Below, one piece after another: positions 1 through 7,495 of a stretch of 33,118 bases of DNA. Each line of letters starts with the position of its first letter. Within the stretch, counting starts at the first letter, position 1. A program made the translations under genes and the position numbers. This stretch comes from Nocardia brasiliensis NBRC 14402 (GTDB lineage Bacteria; Actinomycetota; Actinomycetes; Mycobacteriales; Mycobacteriaceae): NCBI RefSeq assembly GCF_000308475.2, contig NZ_BAFT02000069.1, positions 1 to 33,118 of the forward strand, in the 5' to 3' direction. The notes under the pieces were generated by a model that saw nothing but the letters and a program-made list of their open reading frames with translations, searched no databases and was not told the origin of the DNA.

Positions 1-311
1 GCCGGACCACCGGCCAGTCGCACCTCCACGCCACCGGACCGCCGATCAGCCTGACCGCCGGCCAGTCGCGCCTACCACGCCTCCGGAATACCGCGCCATC
101 GGACCAGCCGGTCAGCCGGGCCCCCCATCTCCGCGCCACCGGCCAGTCGCGCCTCCACGCCACCGGACCACCGGACCACCTGTCAGCCGGACCACCCGGT
201 CAATCGCGCCTCCACGCCACCGGACCACCGACCAGCCGAGCCACCGCGCCCGGCCAGTCGCGCCGCCGCGCCGCTCGAACGCAACCTGGTCGAGGGATCA
301 GGAGGAATTGA
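1..311 (+). CDS. Possible 3' end of an upstream gene with a repetitive tail (partial)
   Basis: The frame whose codons start at base 3 is open from the left edge to a TGA at 309-311. It encodes a degenerate repeat around GQSRLHATGPP. The repeat starts (CGGCCAGTC or a variant) fall at 11, 59, 140, 197 and 251, so the spacings are 48, 81, 57 and 54, all multiples of three. This suggests translation. All three minus-strand frames contain stops inside 1-300. The frame beginning at base 2 is also open (to 682), but base-3 codons have the higher third-position GC. The stop lies inside the left arm of the hairpin at 296-356. No known domain is recognised. It could instead be non-coding repeat DNA, so confidence is low. 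Confidence 0.33.
   Translation, partial: RTTGQSHLHATGPPISLTAGQSRLPRLRNTAPSDQPVSRAPHLRATGQSRLHATGPPDHLSAGPPGQSRLHATGPPTSRATAPGQSRRRAARTQPGRGIRRN
11..270. repeat. Degenerate direct repeats, about 5 copies
   Basis: Five imperfect copies of a unit beginning CGGCCAGTCGCGCCTCCACG start at 11, 59, 140, 197 and 251. The copies near 140 and 197 are the most alike and continue with a shared CCACCGGACCACCG. Unit lengths vary but are always multiples of three, which fits a protein-coding tail better than a satellite. Confidence 0.7.
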
Positions 312-356
312 CGGCGTACACCTCTCGGCCGATGCCGCCACCAATTCCTCCTGATC
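296..356 (-). repeat. 61-nt hairpin element, copy A
   Basis: Arms 296-310 (GATCAGGAGGAATTG) and 342-356 are a perfect 15-bp inverted repeat. Read on the minus strand, the left half continues into GGTGGCGGCATCGGCCGAGAG. That centre is shared with copies B (494-554) and C (10734-10794), while the outer stem sequence differs between copies with pairing kept. The length is exactly 61 nt, as in the other copies. Function unknown. Confidence 0.85.
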
Positions 357-674
357 ACCCGACCTATTCCGGCCGCCGCCAGTTGGCGACGGCGCAACGG
401 CGGTGCGCGCGATCCAACGCCCGAATTGCCCGGTGGCGGACTTATCCGTCGCCATGGAGACGGACAACCACCGCAGCACCTGCTGAATCACCTGATCACC
501 AGGTAATGGTGGCGGCATCGGCCGAGAGTCGTCCGCCACCATTACCTGGTGATCGTGCGACCAGGGCGCGACCTGCACGCACGTCCACGAACTCTGCGCC
601 CAGCACGGCGGTTCTGGCCGTGTTTCGGCGAGCCGATTTGCGCGGGGCCCCTGGATCGGATGTGATCAATACTC
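312..674. other. Intergenic region before the PhoD-like gene
   Basis: I see no convincing gene here. It holds the rest of hairpin A and all of hairpin B. Immediately before hairpin B, at 476-492, is a 17-nt string that recurs exactly at 11842-11858, again immediately before an inverted repeat. The promoter of the phosphatase should lie near 600-670, but no clear -10/-35 pair stands out. Confidence 0.6.
494..554 (+). repeat. 61-nt hairpin element, copy B
   Basis: GATCACCAGGTAATGGTGGC (494-513) pairs with the complementary arm ending GATC at 554, giving about 21 bp of near-perfect stem. The centre GGCGGCATCGGCCGAGAG is the same as in copy A. Relative to copy A, stem positions 6, 7, 11 and 13 change together with their partners 56, 55, 51 and 49. 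Confidence 0.88.
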
Positions 675-2243
675 GTGGCTGAAAACGTGACTGTTTCAGA
701 TTCTGTGCAGCTCGGACCCATTGCGCGCCGCACCCTGTTCAAGGGTGGCGCGGCGGTGGCGGCCACCGCGACGGCGGTCTTCGCCGCGGGACCCGCCGCG
801 GCCGCCGCGCCTGTGTTCCGGCACGGCGTCGCCTCGGGCGATCCGCTGCCCGACGGTGTCATCCTGTGGACCAGGGTCACTGTGTCCGAGGACGCCGCGC
901 CCGGGTCGGGTGTGGGCGAATCGACAAATGTGCGCTGGGAGATTTCCGCCGACGAGGGATTCTCCGCGGTCGCCGCCTCCGGAACCGTCGCTGCCACAGC
1001 GTCTTCCGATCACACCGTCAAGGTCGACGTCGCCGGCCTCGCCCCGGGCACCGACTACTTCTACCGGTTCAGCGCGCTCGGCGAGACCTCGCCGGTCGCC
1101 CGGACCAGGACCGCGCCGGCCACCTCGGCCACACTGGAGCGCCTGCGGTTCGGCGTCGTGTCGTGCGCCAATTGGGAGGCCGGCTACTTCGGCGCGTACC
1201 GGCACCTGGCCGCGCGCGCCGACCTCGACGCCATCATCCACCTGGGCGACTACATCTACGAGTACGGCCGCGGAAAGTACGGCGGCCGCAACGGATCCGT
1301 GCGCCCGCACGACCCGGCCAACGAGACCGTCACGCTGGCCGACTACCGAATTCGGCACGCGCAGTACAAGACCGACCCGGATCTGCTGGCGTTGCACGCA
1401 CAGCTCCCGTTCATCTGCACCTGGGACGATCACGAATCCGCCGACAACTCCTGGTCCGGCGGTGCGGGCAACCACGATCCGGTCACCGAGGGCAACTGGG
1501 CCGACCGCAAGGCCGCCTCCGCGCAGGCCTACCTGGAGTGGATGCCGGTGCGCGCCAAAGGTTCCGGCGCCGAGGTGCAGATCTATCGCCGACTGCGCTT
1601 CGGCAATCTGGCCGAGTTGTCCATGCTCGATCTGCGCAGCTACCGCGACCAGGAGGCGAAGCCGGGCGCGGGCTGGCGCGAAGCGGACAATCCGGCCCGC
1701 ACGATCACCGGCAAAGCCCAAATGGATTGGCTTACCGCCGGTTTGGCGTCCGCTCCGGTGCAGTGGAAGCTCGTCGGCAATTCGGTGATGATCGCGCCGC
1801 TGGTGTTCCCGCCGCTGGAACCGGCTACCACCGCGGCCATTACCGGCACTATCGGAGTTCCGCAGTCCGGCGTCATTGTCAACGGTGACCAGTGGGACGG
1901 GTACACCGCGGACCGGCAGCGGCTGTTCCGCGCTATCGCCGAACAGCAGGTCGGTGACGTGGTGTTCCTGACCGGCGACATCCATTCCTCCTGGGCCGCA
2001 GACCTTCCCGTCGATGCCGCCAACTATCCGGGCGGTCCCACGGTCGGCGCGGAGTTCGTCGTCCCCTCGGTCACCTCGACCAGTGTCGGCGATCTGCTGA
2101 AGGTGAATTCGGCGCCGATCGCCGAGTCGATCAAGGGTGTGAACCACCACATGCGCTACGTGGAACTGGATTCGCACGGCTACGGGGTTCTGGAAATCAC
2201 CCCCGCCAAACCCAGATGGACTGGTTCTACCTCCTCGACGTAG
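675..2243 (+). CDS. phoD: PhoD-family alkaline phosphatase, Tat-exported, C-terminus frameshifted
   Basis: This is a secreted metallophosphoesterase of the PhoD family (phosphomonoesterase/diesterase acting outside the membrane). The 522-residue product has a twin-arginine signal (RRTLFKGG at residues 18-25, then an Ala-rich hydrophobic stretch) and an N-terminal fibronectin-like PhoD_N region. The metallophosphatase core has family motifs HLGDYIYEYG, CTWDDHESADNSW and FLTGDIHSSW. The GTG at 675 gives a normal Tat n-region, although no strong ribosome site precedes it. The last about 10 residues (PRWTGSTSST) look wrong. The -1 frame from 2216 encodes MDWFYLLDVADPNSAVR, which is the expected family C-terminus. 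One missing base in the CCCAGATGG string near 2210 would join the two frames. The corrected frame runs to 2413, longer than usual. The cause is either a sequencing error or a real late frameshift. Confidence 0.93.
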   Translation: MAENVTVSDSVQLGPIARRTLFKGGAAVAATATAVFAAGPAAAAAPVFRHGVASGDPLPDGVILWTRVTVSEDAAPGSGVGESTNVRWEISADEGFSAVAASGTVAATASSDHTVKVDVAGLAPGTDYFYRFSALGETSPVARTRTAPATSATLERLRFGVVSCANWEAGYFGAYRHLAARADLDAIIHLGDYIYEYGRGKYGGRNGSVRPHDPANETVTLADYRIRHAQYKTDPDLLALHAQLPFICTWDDHESADNSWSGGAGNHDPVTEGNWADRKAASAQAYLEWMPVRAKGSGAEVQIYRRLRFGNLAELSMLDLRSYRDQEAKPGAGWREADNPARTITGKAQMDWLTAGLASAPVQWKLVGNSVMIAPLVFPPLEPATTAAITGTIGVPQSGVIVNGDQWDGYTADRQRLFRAIAEQQVGDVVFLTGDIHSSWAADLPVDAANYPGGPTVGAEFVVPSVTSTSVGDLLKVNSAPIAESIKGVNHHMRYVELDSHGYGVLEITPAKPRWTGSTSST

Positions 2244-2561
2244 CAGACCCGAATTCCGCAGTCCGCCACGCTACCTCGCTCGCCGTCCCCACCGGGGGCC
2301 GCCTGGAACCCCGCCCTCCCCCATCACCTGAGGGTCGACCCATCCGCCACTCCGAGCGCGACCGCTGCGCGCCACCGAACTGTGGACGCGATCGACGCAG
2401 GATGTGGCGCTAGGCGTTATAGCCAGGCCCGACAACCACCGCGAGCCAACCAGCGTGAACGCGAACGACGCTGCCGAGTCGCGACTCATTTGACCGTGCG
2501 GGCTGCGCGCCGTGTGGCCGACGGCCGTGTGCGATCGAGCAGAGGTCGCGCGTCGACGGTG
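2244..2561. other. Gene-free stretch after the phosphatase
   Basis: Bases 2244-2413 are open in the frame that carries the displaced PhoD C-terminus (DVADPNSAVR and following), so part of this belongs to the frameshifted gene. From 2414 to 2561 I see no gene, clear terminator or repeat. Confidence 0.5.
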
Positions 2562-2873
2562 CTATTCACCGCCTCCGCCACCACCGCCGCAACCCCCACC
2601 ACCGCCGCCGCAGCTGCCGCCGTCCCCTCCGCTGCAACCTCCGCCGATGTTGATACCTGCGCTGCCAAGAGCCCACCAGTGGGCGTCTTTCTTGCGGAGA
2701 CGTCGGTTTCGCCGGCCTCGCCGGTAGTCGCCGCTCAGGGCGCTGCCTGCGGCGCGGGCGCGGGTCATGGGGTCGCCGGCTTCGATTCGGTAGGCGCTGC
2801 GTCGGCGCCGCACCAGCACGATCGCTACCGCGATCAACACCAGCACGGCGATTCCCACCACTACATAGATCAT
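2562..2873 (-). CDS. Small single-pass membrane protein with Gly/Cys-rich tail (paralogue 1)
   Basis: The product has 103 residues. It has an N-terminal transmembrane helix (MIYVVVGIAVLVLIAVAIVL) followed by an Arg-rich cytoplasmic-type segment, the core MTRARAAGSALSGDY, a basic patch RRNRRLRKKD, and a tail of glycine runs with three cysteines ending GGGGGGGE. The ATG at 2873 is preceded by GGGAGAGGAA at a good distance, which favours it over longer frames starting at 2957. The neighbour 2899-3180 is clearly related (same TRARxxGSALSGxY core and layout), so the pair arose by duplication and probably forms one operon with it. I know no function. Gly/Cys-rich tails of this kind occur on some actinobacterial membrane proteins such as the TIGR04222 group, but no such domain is recognised here. 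Confidence 0.8.
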   Translation of the reverse strand: MIYVVVGIAVLVLIAVAIVLVRRRRSAYRIEAGDPMTRARAAGSALSGDYRRGRRNRRLRKKDAHWWALGSAGINIGGGCSGGDGGSCGGGGGGCGGGGGGGE

Positions 2874-2898
2874 CGGACTGTTCCTCTCCCGAATGCGT

Positions 2899-3180
2899 TC
2901 ACAGTCCGCCGCCCCCGCAACCCCCACCACCGGAACCGCCGAGATCCGTGCCCGCACCGCCCATGGTCTTGTCGGCGAAGTCTTTCTTCTTGCGCCGGCG
3001 GCGATTTCGGCTGCGCACGTAGCCCCCGCTCAGGGCGCTACCACTACGCCGAGCACGGGTGAGCGCATCCGCGGCGGCGGCTCGGCGACGCGCCCGCCCG
3101 CGCACGACCAGGGCCGCTGCGGCCGCACCGACCGCGAGCACGACAGCGACGACGATGACAATCAGCAGGACATCGCTCAT
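2899..3180 (-). CDS. Small single-pass membrane protein with Gly/Cys-rich tail (paralogue 2)
   Basis: The product has 93 residues. It starts with a hydrophobic helix (MSDVLLIVIVVAVVLAVGAA), then RGRARRR, the shared core LTRARRSGSALSGGY, a basic run RNRRRRKKKD, and a glycine-rich tail with one cysteine (GGGGCGGGGL). The ATG at 3180 has AAAGAGGTAG upstream. It precedes its paralogue (start 2873) by 25 bases and the two are likely co-transcribed. It lies 91 bases downstream of the kinase-like gene on the same strand. Function unknown. The single-TM plus polybasic plus Gly/Cys tail layout suggests a membrane-bound small protein with its tail available for crosslinking, metal binding or modification, which is speculation. 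Confidence 0.82.
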   Translation of the reverse strand: MSDVLLIVIVVAVVLAVGAAAAALVVRGRARRRAAAADALTRARRSGSALSGGYVRSRNRRRRKKKDFADKTMGGAGTDLGGSGGGGCGGGGL

Positions 3181-3271
3181 CGGCTACCTCTTTCCCCACC
3201 CTGGCGAACAGCTCAGGATACGGCGAGACAGCAGTTCTCGGAAACCCTCAATTATGTGGTGGCCGTGGGGT

Positions 3272-4447
3272 TTACTCGGACCAGCGCTCTTCCAGCATGG
3301 CCGACACGTCCTCGGCGAAGTCACCGATGATGTCGTCGCCGGTGCATCGTGCGTCTTCGGCGAGCGCGGCCCAGCGGTTGATCAGCGCTTCCGAGCGCGG
3401 CACGGACAGTCCGTGTTCACGGGCGGCGGCGATGCGCGCGTGGTCAGCGGGCAGGAACCAGTAGGTCGACAACCAGACCCAGATGAGCCGAGCCTCGAGA
3501 ATGCGCTCCGACAGCAACTCGTCGTCGGCCAGCGCCGGCCAGACACCGACGACCTCGGACCGCCACGCCTCGACCATCTGACTGGCCCGTTCCCGGGACA
3601 GTTCGAAATCGCAGAGGCAGCCGGGGAACGAGACCAGCGCGTAGGCGATGTCGAGCGTGGCATCGCGGAAACCGCCCCACTCGTAGTCGAGGAAGCGCGC
3701 GCCCTCTTCGTTGAGGATGACGTTGTCGGGGCACAGATCCGACGGGCTGAACGCCCGGAACCGTCCCGCAGAGAACAACCGGTTACCGCGCACGATGCGC
3801 TCGGCGATCTCGCCGGGCACCTCGATGCCGAGTTCGCGCTGCAGCAGGCCGGGCACCTCGGCGATCGCCGATTCGGCCTGCTGCGCGATGCCGTCGACCC
3901 GGTGCACCACGTCGACCCGGCGCAGCAGCGCGACGAAATCGGCCTCGCGGCCGACCGTGGCGGCGTGCATCCGGCCGAGCGCCTGCGCGAACGCCATGAG
4001 CGCGTTCCTGGTCGCGGGTTCGGCGCCGGACTGCAGCACCTGCGTGAGTAGCGAGTTCTCGCCGAGGTCGCTGAGGATGAGCAACCGTTCCGGCAAGCTG
4101 TGCGCGATCAGGTAGGCACCGGGCCGGTGTTCCCGGCTCAAGGCGGTGGTGAACTGATACGACACGGCTTCGCGGAGGAACGCGGAGTCGATGCTGGCGA
4201 CTCCGGGGGCAAGACCACCCGTGGTGCGGTCCTGAGCGTGTCCGCGGACCTGTTTGACGATGAGGGTGCGCGGCAACGAGAAGGCGTTTTCCGCAACACG
4301 CACACGGAGAACCGTCGTTCTACCACTACCGCTGAGTTCGATCGGATCGCTCAGCTTTACCGGAGCACCCATTCGCTTTGTGAGCAACTGTTGCGCTGCG
4401 GACACGACTTCGGCGGCGCGTTCGGCCAATAGTGCGGTCATCGCCAT
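3272..4447 (-). CDS. Aminoglycoside phosphotransferase/choline kinase-fold protein
   Basis: The 391-residue protein has the APH fold. A lysine in the beta-strand LIVKQVRG (about K65) can serve as the ATP lysine. The catalytic loop region reads PSDLCPDNVIL (residues 235-245), with the Asp (237) and Asn (242) kept but Pro and Ser where most relatives have His-Gly. The metal-binding Asp is in FLDYEWGG (D254). The substrate is unknown, and most such actinobacterial proteins are not resistance genes. Start 4447 (ATG) has a second in-frame ATG at 4441; neither has a strong ribosome site. It is divergent from the proline-rich membrane protein at 4633, with about 185 bases between, so the two promoters share that space. 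Confidence 0.85.
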   Translation of the reverse strand: MAMTALLAERAAEVVSAAQQLLTKRMGAPVKLSDPIELSGSGRTTVLRVRVAENAFSLPRTLIVKQVRGHAQDRTTGGLAPGVASIDSAFLREAVSYQFTTALSREHRPGAYLIAHSLPERLLILSDLGENSLLTQVLQSGAEPATRNALMAFAQALGRMHAATVGREADFVALLRRVDVVHRVDGIAQQAESAIAEVPGLLQRELGIEVPGEIAERIVRGNRLFSAGRFRAFSPSDLCPDNVILNEEGARFLDYEWGGFRDATLDIAYALVSFPGCLCDFELSRERASQMVEAWRSEVVGVWPALADDELLSERILEARLIWVWLSTYWFLPADHARIAAAREHGLSVPRSEALINRWAALAEDARCTGDDIIGDFAEDVSAMLEERWSE

Positions 4448-4632
4448 TCAAGTTACTCGCATCGGGTCACTTCTAGCGAGCGGTTACACAACCTTTCCGC
4501 GTCGTTCGGCGTGTCTCGCTCGAGGTTACCGAACGCGGGCTCGTTGCTTGACACCATTGCACCCGTCAGGTTTTCTCATCGTCAACTGCTCTGCGCCACA
4601 CCGCAAACCAGTTGAGTGGAAAGGTCTATGGC

Positions 4633-6051
4633 ATGACCGGCACACCGCCTCCCCCGCCCCGCGAATCCACTGGCGACGCTCCCGATCACGGAGACGACGA
4701 GCGCCGCGCAGCGCGGTCCGGCCAACACGAGAGTCCCACTCCGCCGCCCGCGGAGCCGAGCGCCGGACACGGCAGGCACGAGATGGCAGGGTCGGCCGGA
4801 TACCCGCAGTTCGAGGGTCCGGGCGCGGCGCAGTACGGCAGCGAACCGGTCGAATCCGCGCCGCCGATGACGCCTCGGCAACAGTCCAGCTACGAGCCGG
4901 GCGGTGCGCAGCCGCCGCAGTCCGCCGCGCCGAGTCACGATCCGTCGGGACCGTCCGCGCAACCGGGCTATGTGCCACCCGGCACGCCATCACAGCAATC
5001 CGCACAGCCGAGTTACGCGCCAACCGGAATGCCGCCGCAGCAATCCGCGCAATCGGGCTACGTGCCCTCCGGAACGCCCCCGCAGCAATCCGCGCAGCCG
5101 GGCTACCCGCCCTCCGGAACGCCCCCGCAGCAATCCGCGCAGCCGGGCTACCCGCCCTCCGGAACGCCCCCGCAGCCGAGTTACACGCCGCAGGAGCAGG
5201 GTTACGGTCCGTCGGGACCACCGCCGCAACAGACCCCGCAACCGAGCTACGGCCCGCCCGGAACGCCCCCGCAGCAGCCCGTGGAACCCAGTTACGGCCC
5301 GCCCGGAACTGGTGCGCCTTACGGGCCGCCGCCGGACCAGTACGCGGCCCAGCCCGGCATGGCGCCGCCGCCCGGCGCACCGCCGCCCGACCAGCCGGTC
5401 TACGGATATCAGCAGGCCGCGACCGCACCAGGCACGCTCGATGTCGGCCAGGCGCTCAGCTATGGCTGGGAGCGCTTCCGCTCGAATTTCGGCCCGTGGT
5501 TGGCCGTCGTCGCCTGTGGCCTGGTGATCTATCTGGCGTTCGTGGTGATCGTGCAGCTGACCAACCCGACATCGATGCTGCCGCTACTGCTCGTCTTCCT
5601 CGCGGTGCTCGCGGGGGTGTGGCTGCTCCAAGCGGCGATGGTGCGCGGCGCGCTGTACGAAACCGACGGCACCAAGCCATCTTTCGGCTCGTACTTCCGT
5701 TTCGTGAACGCGGGCAACGTGTTGCTCACCGCTTTGCTGGCGTTCGCGTTGACCTGTATCGCGTCCGCCGCCTGCCTGCTGCCGGGGCTGGTCGTCGGCA
5801 TCCTGTGCATGTTCTCGCTGCACTTCGTCGTCGACCAGAACGAGGGACCGTTCGAGGCGATCAAATCCAGTGCGATGCTGGTGATCGCGAACATCTGGCC
5901 GGTGCTGCTGCTCACCCTGTCGGTGCTGCTGGTGACGTTCGTCGGCGCGCTGCTCTGCGGTCTCGGTTTGCTGATCGCGGGACCGGTCTCGGTCATCGCG
6001 GTCACCTACGCCTACCGCACCCTCACCGGCGGCGTCGCCGCCGCACTCTGA
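4633..6051 (+). CDS. Proline/glutamine-rich multi-pass membrane protein
   Basis: The 472-residue product is in two parts. Residues 1 to about 265 are disordered and rich in Pro, Gln, Ser, Gly and Tyr, with repeats of the type SGTPPQQSAQPGYPP. From about 270 a membrane domain begins (DVGQALSYGWERFRSNFGPW), with about six hydrophobic segments and short loops. It resembles the mycobacterial proline/glycine-rich transmembrane proteins (Rv2560-like). No enzymatic motif is seen. ATG 4633 is preceded by GGAAAGG at about 9 bases, which favours it over an upstream TTG at 4612. The pattern of a cytoplasmic Pro-Gln-Tyr tail plus a membrane domain is common in actinobacterial cell-envelope proteins. Confidence 0.85.
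   Translation: MTGTPPPPPRESTGDAPDHGDDERRAARSGQHESPTPPPAEPSAGHGRHEMAGSAGYPQFEGPGAAQYGSEPVESAPPMTPRQQSSYEPGGAQPPQSAAPSHDPSGPSAQPGYVPPGTPSQQSAQPSYAPTGMPPQQSAQSGYVPSGTPPQQSAQPGYPPSGTPPQQSAQPGYPPSGTPPQPSYTPQEQGYGPSGPPPQQTPQPSYGPPGTPPQQPVEPSYGPPGTGAPYGPPPDQYAAQPGMAPPPGAPPPDQPVYGYQQAATAPGTLDVGQALSYGWERFRSNFGPWLAVVACGLVIYLAFVVIVQLTNPTSMLPLLLVFLAVLAGVWLLQAAMVRGALYETDGTKPSFGSYFRFVNAGNVLLTALLAFALTCIASAACLLPGLVVGILCMFSLHFVVDQNEGPFEAIKSSAMLVIANIWPVLLLTLSVLLVTFVGALLCGLGLLIAGPVSVIAVTYAYRTLTGGVAAAL
5065..5177 (+). repeat. Perfect 45-bp tandem repeat within the Pro-rich coding region
   Basis: Units start at 5065, 5110 and 5155 (the last partial). The first two are identical and encode a 15-residue repeat containing PSGTPPQQSAQ. 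More diverged copies flank it from about 4960 to 5310. The identity suggests recent slippage or unequal exchange, and repeat number is likely to vary between strains. Confidence 0.85.
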
Positions 6052-6085
6052 TCCCGCAGTGCCCCTGCGTCTTTCACCGCGCGCA

Positions 6086-7078
6086 CTACCGCTGCGAAAG
6101 ACGCGGGGGCTCAGTGGATCCCACCGCTCGCATGCCGAGCCAGTGCTTGAACCGCTCGACCGGGCCCGCCGCCTTGCCCGCGCGCGGGCGCAGTTGCAGC
6201 ACGATCACGCCCGCGATCACGATGCCCGCGAGGTTCACCGCCAACTGACCGGCGGACATGAACGCGACGTGCCATTCCCCCAAAGTCGCTGCCACCACGG
6301 CGAATCCGGCCGCCGGCACGGTCGTCACCGAGATGAACACCCCGATCAGCGCCGCCGATTTCGCGGTCACCAGCGAGAGCATGCCCGCCGCGCCCGCCAG
6401 TAGCGCGACCACCAGCGAGAACGGCCCGACCTCATAGATGAAGTCCACGTTCTTGACGCTTTCCACCCCGTGCAGTGTGATCCACCCGAACTGTTCCCAC
6501 AGCAGGGTCGCTACCAGCGTGGCCAGCATCGCCACCGGGAATCCGATGGCGAGCGCCAGCGCCGACCGGCGAGCGAGCCGGAAGTCGCGCAGCACCAAGC
6601 CCACCGCGAACGCCGCCAGCGGACCGAACTCCGGACCCACCACCATCGCGCCGACGATCGTCACCGGCGAATCGGTGGCCACACCCACCGCGGCGAGCAG
6701 GCAGGCGATGGTGAGGAACGCGAGGAAGCTCGAGTTGAGCGTCGACTCCTCGTGCACCTGCGCCAGCAGTTCCTCCCAGACCACCGCGTCGGTCGGATCG
6801 CCCGGCGCGTCCTCCACCGCCCGATCCCCCGCCTCGGACAGCACGGTCTCGACCGGACCCAGCGTGATACCGCCGGTTTTGCAGATGCCTAACGCGGTCA
6901 GCTCCTCGAGCACGTCGTTGGCCGCCTCCCGGGCCACGTCGGCCTGGATCAGGTCGCCAGCCGGTTCCAGCGCCACCCCGCGCGCCAACGTCACATGCGT
7001 GGCACCCGGATTCGCGGCGAGCAGCGACAACACGTCATCGGTCGACTCCGGCGGGCTGATCATGCGCAAGTGCAGCAA
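6086..7078 (-). CDS. DUF389 family membrane protein
   Basis: The 330-residue protein has an N-terminal soluble domain of about 130 residues and a hydrophobic DUF389 domain with about six membrane segments. The latter contains the family-type stretch SFLAFLTIACLLAAVGVA followed by VGAMVVGPEFGPLAAFAVG. The role of DUF389 proteins is not established. I chose the TTG at 7078, giving (M)LHLRMISPP, because relatives normally start MLHLR and because AGAGGG lies about 6 bases upstream. An ATG at 7063 is the alternative. The gene is convergent with the proline-rich protein, with only 34 bases between their stop codons. Confidence 0.86.
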   Translation of the reverse strand: MLHLRMISPPESTDDVLSLLAANPGATHVTLARGVALEPAGDLIQADVAREAANDVLEELTALGICKTGGITLGPVETVLSEAGDRAVEDAPGDPTDAVVWEELLAQVHEESTLNSSFLAFLTIACLLAAVGVATDSPVTIVGAMVVGPEFGPLAAFAVGLVLRDFRLARRSALALAIGFPVAMLATLVATLLWEQFGWITLHGVESVKNVDFIYEVGPFSLVVALLAGAAGMLSLVTAKSAALIGVFISVTTVPAAGFAVVAATLGEWHVAFMSAGQLAVNLAGIVIAGVIVLQLRPRAGKAAGPVERFKHWLGMRAVGSTEPPRLSQR

Positions 7079-7495
7079 CGGATTCCCTCTGGTCGGTGCC
7101 CACCTGAAGAAGGCAACGGATCGAACTGACCAGAAGGTACCGTTCGCACGCGCACCACGACGCACCCTGCACACCGGCAGACCTCGTGTCGTGACAACAC
7201 TGGTCCGCACCTGCCGCGCGGGGCACATCGCAGCCAAGCCGCACCCGTTTTTGAGCGACACGGGTCTGCGCGGGCGACGCGACGCACCCTGCACGCCGGC
7301 CGGACTCATATTCAGCGGCACGGATCCTGTACGAGCAGACGCGGCGTACCCGCACGCAGACCAGACTCGCGTCTGGACGGCGCCGGCCCCGCGCGGCGAC
7401 GCGACCCGCACGCCGACTGACCTCGTGTAAAGACTGCACCCATCTCGCTCGGGCGGCGCGATCACCGGGCCGGATCACGCACCGCCCGCAGCGAT
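7079..7495. repeat. Intergenic region with three evenly spaced degenerate repeats
   Basis: There is no convincing gene between aspS and the DUF389 gene. Related strings containing CGCACCCTGCAC and CCGGC start at 7158 and 7280, and a weaker one (CGACCCGCACGCCGACTGAC) at 7402. The spacing is exactly 122 bases each time. The first and third end with ACCTCGTGT. Between them similarity is poor, so these may be remnants of an old 122-bp tandem repeat or spaced protein-binding sites. Confidence 0.45.

Noticed and set aside
1..290. CRISPR array
   Set aside because: Repeats are degenerate, spacings vary from 48 to 81 bases, and there are no uniform repeats, unique spacers or cas genes.
696..2177. Long minus-strand frame (493 codons) opposite the PhoD gene
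   Set aside because: It is the antisense shadow of a strongly recognisable gene, has no domain, and its composition follows from high GC3 on the other strand.
2216..2413. Independent small gene downstream of the phosphatase
   Set aside because: Its first residues are the expected continuation of PhoD, so it is the displaced C-terminus rather than a separate gene.
3272..4447. Aminoglycoside resistance gene
   Set aside because: Only the general APH fold is supported. The catalytic loop is atypical and no specific resistance subfamily is recognised.
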